Assembly: GCA_027053695.1 (NCBI GenBank)
Contig: JALUHL010000114.1
Location: 1 to 10,837 of the forward strand
DNA length: 10,837 bases
Direction: 5' to 3'
DNA from: Ghiorsea sp.
Lineage (GTDB): Bacteria > Pseudomonadota > Zetaproteobacteria > Mariprofundales > Mariprofundaceae
Made by a program: the position numbers and the translations under genes. The notes below the pieces were generated by a model that did not search any database, was not told where the DNA came from, and saw nothing but the letters and a program-made list of their open reading frames with translations. Below, piece by piece: positions 6,430-10,837 of this stretch; within the stretch, counting starts at the first letter, position 1, and every line of letters starts with the position of its first letter.

Positions 6430-7305
6430 TTAAGCTTTTTCTTTTATTGGCATTCGCTTGCCTAACCAAACTGAACCAACAACCAAAAACACGAAAATCA
6501 TCGTTGCAGCATCAATAATTTCACCAAGGAATAAGGATGATGCTAATATTGTAATAAAAGGTTGCAGCAACTGCGCTTGGCTCACTCGCGCAACCCCTCC
6601 CAAAGCCAGACCTTTATACCAAACAAAGAATGCAAACAATTGGCTTACCAAAGCCAAATATATAAAACTAGCATACTCGACAACATGCATCCCCATCAAT
6701 GATTCTGGTGCATATCTTATTGTTGGGATAATAATAAAGGGAAAGGCGACAACTAAAGCCCAACATATAACTTGCCAGCCTCCTAGCTCTTTTGAAAGTT
6801 TCGCTCCAACTGCATAGCCAATAGCCGCAGAAAATATTGCCCCTAACAACGCAAGATCAGCAACTTGTATTCCTCCAGAACCTTGATTTAAAGCATACAA
6901 GATAACGAAACCACTCCCTGCTACACTGACCAACCAAAAAGGCACACTTGGTCTTTCATCTCCTATATACACTCCAACCAAGGCTGTCGCTAAAGGTAGT
7001 ATCCCTAATACTACTCCACCATGTGATGCTGGAACATATTGCATAGCCCAAGAAGATAAAATTGGAAATCCAACCACGACACCAGAAGCAATAATGAGCA
7101 ATTGATATATTTGTTTTCTATTGGGTATTTTTTGACGCGATAAAAGTAAAAACAATGCCGCAAATAACGTTGCTACAACAGCGCGCCCAAGACCAATGAA
7201 AATTGGGTCTAAATATGGAATGACTATTCGTGTTGTAGGCAAAGTTAACCCGAAAGCGCTCACACCTAGTATGCCAAGGAGCATCCCTTTCGTTTCATTC
7301 TTCAT
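6430..7305 (-). CDS. EamA (DMT superfamily) drug/metabolite transporter
   Basis: The protein has 291 residues and ten predicted membrane helices, at about 7-27, 33-55, 66-86, 96-115, 121-139, 149-169, 176-195, 209-229, 239-261 and 266-284. This is the two-times-five layout of the EamA duplication. The end of each half carries a related acidic turn, GDERPS near 115-120 and FLGEII near 259-264. The C terminus KRMPIKEKA is basic. Such proteins usually export amino acids or other metabolites, but the substrate cannot be read from sequence. The start is supported by GGAG 5 bp before the ATG. The gene begins 28 bp after the leuD stop on the same strand and may be co-transcribed with leuCD. It is visibly richer in A+T than leuC and leuD, which may mean separate ancestry. 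Confidence 0.9.
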   Translation of the reverse strand: MKNETKGMLLGILGVSAFGLTLPTTRIVIPYLDPIFIGLGRAVVATLFAALFLLLSRQKIPNRKQIYQLLIIASGVVVGFPILSSWAMQYVPASHGGVVLGILPLATALVGVYIGDERPSVPFWLVSVAGSGFVILYALNQGSGGIQVADLALLGAIFSAAIGYAVGAKLSKELGGWQVICWALVVAFPFIIIPTIRYAPESLMGMHVVEYASFIYLALVSQLFAFFVWYKGLALGGVARVSQAQLLQPFITILASSLFLGEIIDAATMIFVFLVVGSVWLGKRMPIKEKA

Positions 7306-7333
7306 TCAAACTCCATAGCTCTTCACTATTACT

Positions 7334-7972
7334 TTAGGTAAACAACCAAGGTGCTTCTTGTTTACGCTTTCCCTCATACGCTTTGATATGATTAGCTTGT
7401 TGCAAGGTCAAACCAATATCATCCAAGCCATTGAACAAGCAGTGCTTGCGGAAATCATCCACCTCAAAGGTAAACACTTGCCCACTTGGTGTGGCCACGG
7501 TTTGCGCTTCTAAATCCACGTCTAACTTATACCCTTCATGGCTTTCAGTTTCTGAAAACAACACATCCATTTCTTCATCTTTTAAGACAACAGGTAAAAT
7601 GCCATTTTTAAAGCAGTTATTATAAAAAATATCCGCAAAGCTTGGTGCAATCACACATGAAATACCATAATCAGCAATGGCCCACGGCGCATGTTCCCTT
7701 GATGAACCACAGCCAAAGTTTTCACGCGCCAACATAATTTCAGCACCCTGATAACGTGGCTGATTCAACACAAAATCCTTACGAATCGGGCGATTGCTGC
7801 AATCCATTTCAGGTTGCCCCACATCTTCATAACGCCATTCATCGAATAAGAATGGGCCATATCCTGTGCGTTTGATGGATTTCAAGAACTGCTTGGGGAT
7901 AATCGCATCTGTATCCACGTTTGCCCTGTCTAAAGGTACAACCAATCCGTTTAATCTTGTAAAAGCCTGCAT
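7334..7972 (-). CDS. leuD: 3-isopropylmalate dehydratase, small subunit
   Basis: LeuD pairs with LeuC to isomerise 2-isopropylmalate to 3-isopropylmalate in leucine synthesis, in the cytosol. The 212 residues contain [14 protein letters not shown] (18-31), [14 protein letters not shown] (35-48), the small-subunit signature [15 protein letters not shown] (84-98) and FKNGILPV (121-128), all intact and at normal positions. Length is typical of proteobacterial LeuD. The start is fixed by AAGGAGA a few bases upstream of the ATG. leuC lies 96 bp upstream. That gap is unusually long for this pair and is filled by two palindromic repeats. Confidence 0.97.
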   Translation of the reverse strand: MQAFTRLNGLVVPLDRANVDTDAIIPKQFLKSIKRTGYGPFLFDEWRYEDVGQPEMDCSNRPIRKDFVLNQPRYQGAEIMLARENFGCGSSREHAPWAIADYGISCVIAPSFADIFYNNCFKNGILPVVLKDEEMDVLFSETESHEGYKLDVDLEAQTVATPSGQVFTFEVDDFRKHCLFNGLDDIGLTLQQANHIKAYEGKRKQEAPWLFT

Positions 7973-7987
7973 ATCAATCTCCTTCTT

Positions 7988-8015
7988 AGACCCTTCGGCT
8001 ACGCTCAGGGTGACA
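7988..8015 (-). repeat. Small palindromic (REP-like) repeat, copy 2
   Basis: On the minus strand it is TGTC, arm ACCCT, 12-base loop GAGCGTAGCCGA, arm AGGGT, then CT. It has the same layout as the copies at 2308-2337 and 8031-8058 but a different complementary arm pair. It faces the next copy in opposite orientation 15 bp away. Confidence 0.7.
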
Positions 8016-8030
8016 ACAAAAATGATACCT

Positions 8031-8058
8031 TGTCATGCCGAGCATGGTCGAGGCATCT
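8031..8058 (+). repeat. Small palindromic (REP-like) repeat, copy 3
   Basis: On the plus strand it is TGTC, arm ATGCC, 12-base loop GAGCATGGTCGA, arm GGCAT, then CT. With the copy at 7988-8015 it makes an inverted pair that fills most of the leuC-leuD gap, like the paired arrangement of REP elements. A leuCD transcript would carry both hairpins. Confidence 0.7.
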
Positions 8059-8068
8059 CTATTTAACT

Positions 8069-9481
8069 CTACGCTTGGTCATTCCAATTTCTAATATCTA
8101 CAAAATGCCCTTTAATCGCCGCTGCAGCTGCCATCGCGGGGCTTACCAAATGTGTGCGCCCACCAGCACCTTGTCTGCCTTCAAAGTTACGGTTGGATGT
8201 GGACGCGCAACGTTCGCCAGCTTCTAAGCGGTCTGCATTCATCGCCAAACACATGGAGCAACCTGGCGCACGCCATTCAAAACCTGCATCAGTAAAGATT
8301 TTATCCAAACCTTCGCTTTCAGCTTGCGCTTTCACCAAACCAGAGCCCGGCACCACCATGGCTAACTTCACGTTATCTGCCACTTGATGCCCCTTAGCAA
8401 TGGCTGCCGCGGCACGAAAATCTTCAATGCGCGCATTGGTGCATGAGCCAATAAACACTTTATCAATGTTAATCGCTTGCATAGGTGTATTTTCTTTTAA
8501 GTCCATGTATGCAAAAGCTCGCGTCCAACCTTCTTGTTGCACTTCATCCTTAGCGTCACTTAAAGACGGCGTACTTGCAGAAATCGGTACCACCATTTCA
8601 GGACTGGTTCCCCATGTGACTTGCGGCTCAATATCTGCGGTATTCAAATGCACTTCTTTATCAAATACAGCATCGTCATCGCTTCGCAAATCACGCCATG
8701 CGGATTCAGCTTTATCCCACATATCGCCTGTTGGTGCATGAGGTCTGCCCTTCACATAATCAATGGTTTTATCATCCACAGCCACCATGCCGCAGCGCGC
8801 ACCAGCTTCAATGGTCATATTGCATAAGCTCATACGCCCTTCCATGGACAACTGCCGCACTGCCGAGCCTGCAAACTCAATGGCATAACCCGTACCCCCT
8901 GCTGTACCAATTTCACCAATGATATATAAGGCCACATCCTTGCCCGTAATACCTTGTGGTAACTTGCCATCCACGGTAATACGCATGACTTTAGGCTTCT
9001 TCTGAATCAAAGTTTGCGTGGCTAAAACATGCTCCACCTCGGATGTGCCGATACCCATGGCAATGGCTGCCAATGCGCCATGAGTTGAAGTATGTGAATC
9101 ACCGCATACCACAGTCATACCTGGTAACACTAAGCCTTGCTCAGGACCAACCACATGCACAATGCCTTGTCGCTTATCACCCATCTTAAATTCAGTAATA
9201 CCAAATTCTTCGCAATTGCTATCCAAGGCCTGTACTTGTGTTTTCGCAACAGGGTCGGTAATACCATGCTCCAAACCCGTAGTCGGAACATTATGGTCTG
9301 GTGTTGCCACCGATGCATTCACCCGCCAAGGTTTGCGCCCTGCAATCCTCAAGCCTTCAAAAGCTTGTGGGCTAGTCACTTCATGCACCAATTGCCTATC
9401 AATATACAAAAGCACTGAGCCATCATCATTTTCGCTCACCACATGCTGCTGCCAAACTTTTTCAAATAATGTTTTTGCCAT
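8069..9481 (-). CDS. leuC: 3-isopropylmalate dehydratase, large subunit
   Basis: This is the [4Fe-4S] aconitase-family subunit of isopropylmalate isomerase, the second step from 2-ketoisovalerate to leucine. The 470 residues match the usual LeuC length. Visible motifs are [11 protein letters not shown] (58-68), [12 protein letters not shown] (125-136), [13 protein letters not shown] (145-157) and the cluster ligands C347 ([13 protein letters not shown]), C408 and C411 ([11 protein letters not shown]), followed by [14 protein letters not shown] (425-438). No key residue is missing. GAGGTGA lies 6 bp before the ATG. leuD follows 96 bp downstream, and the gene is divergent from a LysR-type regulator. 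That arrangement often means local regulation, though no effector is visible. Confidence 0.98.
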   Translation of the reverse strand: MAKTLFEKVWQQHVVSENDDGSVLLYIDRQLVHEVTSPQAFEGLRIAGRKPWRVNASVATPDHNVPTTGLEHGITDPVAKTQVQALDSNCEEFGITEFKMGDKRQGIVHVVGPEQGLVLPGMTVVCGDSHTSTHGALAAIAMGIGTSEVEHVLATQTLIQKKPKVMRITVDGKLPQGITGKDVALYIIGEIGTAGGTGYAIEFAGSAVRQLSMEGRMSLCNMTIEAGARCGMVAVDDKTIDYVKGRPHAPTGDMWDKAESAWRDLRSDDDAVFDKEVHLNTADIEPQVTWGTSPEMVVPISASTPSLSDAKDEVQQEGWTRAFAYMDLKENTPMQAINIDKVFIGSCTNARIEDFRAAAAIAKGHQVADNVKLAMVVPGSGLVKAQAESEGLDKIFTDAGFEWRAPGCSMCLAMNADRLEAGERCASTSNRNFEGRQGAGGRTHLVSPAMAAAAAIKGHFVDIRNWNDQA

Positions 9482-9529
9482 CTTGATTCACCTCAATCCA
9501 ATTCCGAACACAGCGAACGTTACAGCTAC

Positions 9530-9557
9530 TTGCACGAAAAGAAAAATGAAATAAAGT
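9530..9557 (+). promoter_or_regulatory. Possible promoter of the lysR-type gene
   Basis: TTGCAC (9530-9535) is followed after 16 bp by TAAAGT (9552-9557). Both are partial sigma-70 matches, giving a leader of roughly 17 bases. The 99-bp gap between the divergent leuC and lysR starts must hold both promoters. I found no convincing leuC promoter by eye. Confidence 0.25.
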
Positions 9558-9568
9558 ACGCCAATGGT

Positions 9569-9581
9569 TGAGATAATCTCA
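9569..9581. promoter_or_regulatory. Perfect 13-bp palindrome at the lysR start codon (possible operator)
   Basis: TGAGAT-A-ATCTCA is a perfect dyad with a single central base, and its last A is the first base of the lysR start codon. Placed there it could serve as an autorepression site for the regulator. It also masks the only GAG that could act as a Shine-Dalgarno. LysR proteins typically bind T-N11-A dyads; this one has T and A 11 bases apart (T-N11-A), which fits. Confidence 0.4.
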
Positions 9582-10450
9582 TGAATAAACCCTTACCCTC
9601 TTACAATGCCTTAAGAGCATTTGTAGCTATTGGCAAACATGGTAATTTAAAAGATGCCGCCGCTGAGCTGTTTGTGACCCCTTCTGCCCTAAGCCACCAA
9701 ATAAAAAACTTAGAAGTCATACTAGATAAAACTTTATTCACCCGTTCCAAGTCGGGGTTAAGTTTAACGGATGATGCACATGTCATGCATGAAGAGCTTA
9801 GCCATGCTTTTAGTTTAATTCAACAGTCTGTGCACAAGCTAGCGCAACAATCACAGCACAATATTTTGAATATAAGCATGTTATCCACCTTTGCTATGCG
9901 CTGGTTTATCCCCCGCCTTTCAAGCTTTCAAAAGCAATATCCTGATATTGAAGTGCGTATTTCCACATCCATACATGAAGTGGATTTTGAACGCGAAGAT
10001 ATGGACTGCGCCATCCGCTCAGGGCATGGTCAGTGGCAAGGCTTACATGCTGAATATTTATTTACGGAAACCTTTACACCTGTTTGCAATCCCAGCATCG
10101 CTGCGTCTTTAAACAAACCTCAAGACCTGGAACAGTTTACATTATTACACGCTCGCTTACGCCCTGATGATTGGCAGGTTTGGTTCAAGGCTTTGGACTT
10201 AAACCTTCAACCAAGCCATGAGCAAACCTTTGAAACACGCAACTTCGCTATTCAAGCTGCTATTGATGGCATTGGCATTGCCATTGTTGATCCATCCTTG
10301 GTGGCAGAAGATATTAAAGCAGGGCGATTGGTCACACCATTTCCTCAAACCATGGCGGACAAAAACGCATATTATTTGGTTTACCCCAAATCAAGCCAAC
10401 AGCCACATATCCAATCCCTACAAGACTGGCTGTTACAGCAAATCACATAA
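9581..10450 (+). CDS. LysR-family transcriptional regulator, GcvA/AmpR-like
   Basis: The protein has 289 residues. An N-terminal winged helix-turn-helix covers about residues 5-65 (SYNALRAFVAIGKHGNLKDAAAEL in pieces, then TPSALSHQIKNLE and LFTRSKSGLSLT). The effector domain begins near 93. It has the SMLSTFAMRWFIPRLSSF block and the DMDCAIRSGHGQW block that mark the GcvA/AmpR/TrpI branch, and a later AIQAAIDGIGIAIVDPSLV segment that matches the family's conserved end. It is divergent from leuC with 99 bp between starts, so control of leuCD is a fair inference, but the GcvA branch has many targets and the effector is unknown. No strong Shine-Dalgarno is seen. A terminator hairpin shared with the converging small gene follows the stop. 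Confidence 0.93.
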   Translation: MNKPLPSYNALRAFVAIGKHGNLKDAAAELFVTPSALSHQIKNLEVILDKTLFTRSKSGLSLTDDAHVMHEELSHAFSLIQQSVHKLAQQSQHNILNISMLSTFAMRWFIPRLSSFQKQYPDIEVRISTSIHEVDFEREDMDCAIRSGHGQWQGLHAEYLFTETFTPVCNPSIAASLNKPQDLEQFTLLHARLRPDDWQVWFKALDLNLQPSHEQTFETRNFAIQAAIDGIGIAIVDPSLVAEDIKAGRLVTPFPQTMADKNAYYLVYPKSSQQPHIQSLQDWLLQQIT

Positions 10451-10455
10451 CCCAA

Positions 10456-10493
10456 ACAAAAAATGCCCTCAAACCGTGAAGTTTGAAGGCATT
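10456..10493 (-). terminator. Rho-independent terminator of the small membrane-protein gene
   Basis: Arms AATGCC-C-TCAAAC and GTTTGA-A-GGCATT pair around a CGTGAA loop, two 6-bp helices with one mismatch between them. A run of six Ts follows on the minus strand only (10463-10458). It therefore ends the minus-strand small gene, 20 bp after its stop. It may also stop lysR transcription less efficiently, since the plus side has no T run. Confidence 0.85.
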
Positions 10494-10513
10494 AGATATA
10501 AGAGTAGAGTATC

Positions 10514-10630
10514 TTAGCTATTCGAATCTGCTACTTCAGTGACGAATAACATCGCAAAAAGAGCCGTTGCTATAATAGCTGGTCCATCACGGTATAATAC
10601 TTTACCCAACTTCTTAGTAATCTTACGCAT
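10514..10630 (-). CDS. 38-residue predicted single-span membrane peptide, probably phosphate-regulated
   Basis: ATG to TAA gives 38 residues. A basic N terminus, MRKITKKLGKVLYRDG, is followed by one hydrophobic segment (PAIIATALFAMLFV, about 17-30) and a short acidic tail, TEVADSNS. By the positive-inside rule the N terminus would stay in the cytoplasm. The case for a real gene rests on its signals: a full AAGGAGG 7 bases before the ATG, a strong terminator just after the stop, and a well-placed promoter with a Pho-box-like site upstream. I do not recognise the family and assign no function. Small single-span proteins of this kind often bind and modulate a larger membrane protein, but that is only an analogy. 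Confidence 0.75.
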   Translation of the reverse strand: MRKITKKLGKVLYRDGPAIIATALFAMLFVTEVADSNS

Positions 10631-10663
10631 AATGTTTCCTCCTTTTACGTTCAAGATAGTGCA

Positions 10664-10697
10664 ATGATACACAGCTAACATGACAGGAATGTGACGA
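10664..10697 (-). promoter_or_regulatory. Pho-box-like promoter of the small membrane-protein gene
   Basis: On the minus strand TCGTCAC-ATTC-CTGTCAT (10697-10680) has two 7-base half sites 11 bases apart, as in the PhoB consensus CTGTCAT-N4-CTGTCAT. The second half is perfect and the first keeps GTCAC. After exactly 10 bp comes a -10 element TATCAT (10669-10664), with no separate -35. This is the geometry of PhoB-activated promoters such as phoA in E. coli. The transcript would begin near 10657 and reach the AAGGAGG at 10643-10637. Confidence 0.6.
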
Positions 10698-10814
10698 TAA
10701 TCATAAAATGTGCATTAATATTATTTAATGTTTTTCTATACTTACATATACTATTCAACAACACAATAAGATGATGTTAGCGTGCAGATTTCAGCTCAAG
10801 GAGTAAGAAACATC

Positions 10815-10837
10815 ATGCTCACAGATAAACCCACCAC
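10815..10837 (+). CDS. Start of an unidentified gene (cut by window edge)
   Basis: ATG at 10815 opens a frame beginning MLTDKPT that is still open at the edge. AAGGAG lies 11 bp before the ATG, a long but usable spacing. A TATACT at about 10738 could be part of its promoter. Seven codons are too few to identify the product. It is divergent from the Pho-box gene with 184 bp between starts. Confidence 0.4.

Noticed and set aside
9162..9554. Plus-strand open frame of 130 residues opposite the start of leuC
   Set aside because: It is antisense to leuC and has a composition typical of a shadow frame.
9482..9580. Leucine attenuator leader peptide before leuC
   Set aside because: No short frame with a run of leucine codons and no terminator/antiterminator pair could be found in the 99-bp gap.

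Overview
This window appears to be an ordinary chromosomal stretch of a Gram-negative bacterium with a fairly A+T-rich genome, most likely a proteobacterium. The evidence is a one-piece tmRNA gene with an encoded CCA end, a two-subunit isopropylmalate isomerase (LeuC plus LeuD), a class I fructose-1,6-bisphosphatase and a GcvA-like LysR regulator. A narrower placement (for example Zetaproteobacteria) would be a guess that the sequence alone does not settle.

Layout. Positions 1-1854 (minus) hold a membrane-bound hybrid histidine kinase whose receiver domain runs off the left edge. Positions 1855-2873 hold about 1 kb without a credible gene. It contains a cluster of short AACCACAAAG / CGCAGAG repeats, one small palindromic repeat, and three near-identical 162-163 bp tandem units made mostly of hairpins, which abut the terminator of the tmRNA gene. 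ssrA (2874-3223, minus) follows, then a family 4 uracil-DNA glycosylase gene (minus). Its leader and start codon have been duplicated in tandem as 2 x 112 bp. Next come the fructose-1,6-bisphosphatase gene (minus) and, divergent from it, a MidA/NDUFAF7-type methyltransferase gene (plus). A leuC-leuD-eamA cluster lies on the minus strand and converges on the methyltransferase gene. A divergent lysR-type gene lies 99 bp from leuC. At the right end a 38-residue membrane peptide gene, too short for ordinary ORF calling, has a ribosome binding site, a terminator and a Pho-box-like promoter. The first codons of another plus-strand gene follow at the edge.

Functionally the region mixes housekeeping metabolism (gluconeogenesis or the Calvin cycle, leucine synthesis), uracil repair, ribosome rescue and signalling. 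The obvious functional unit is leuC-leuD, possibly co-transcribed with the downstream EamA exporter and possibly controlled by the divergent LysR protein. The observations most worth following are the predicted PhoB-controlled small membrane protein, the hairpin array behind ssrA, the duplicated glycosylase leader, and a three-member family of short palindromes whose stems vary while the 12-base loop stays similar.
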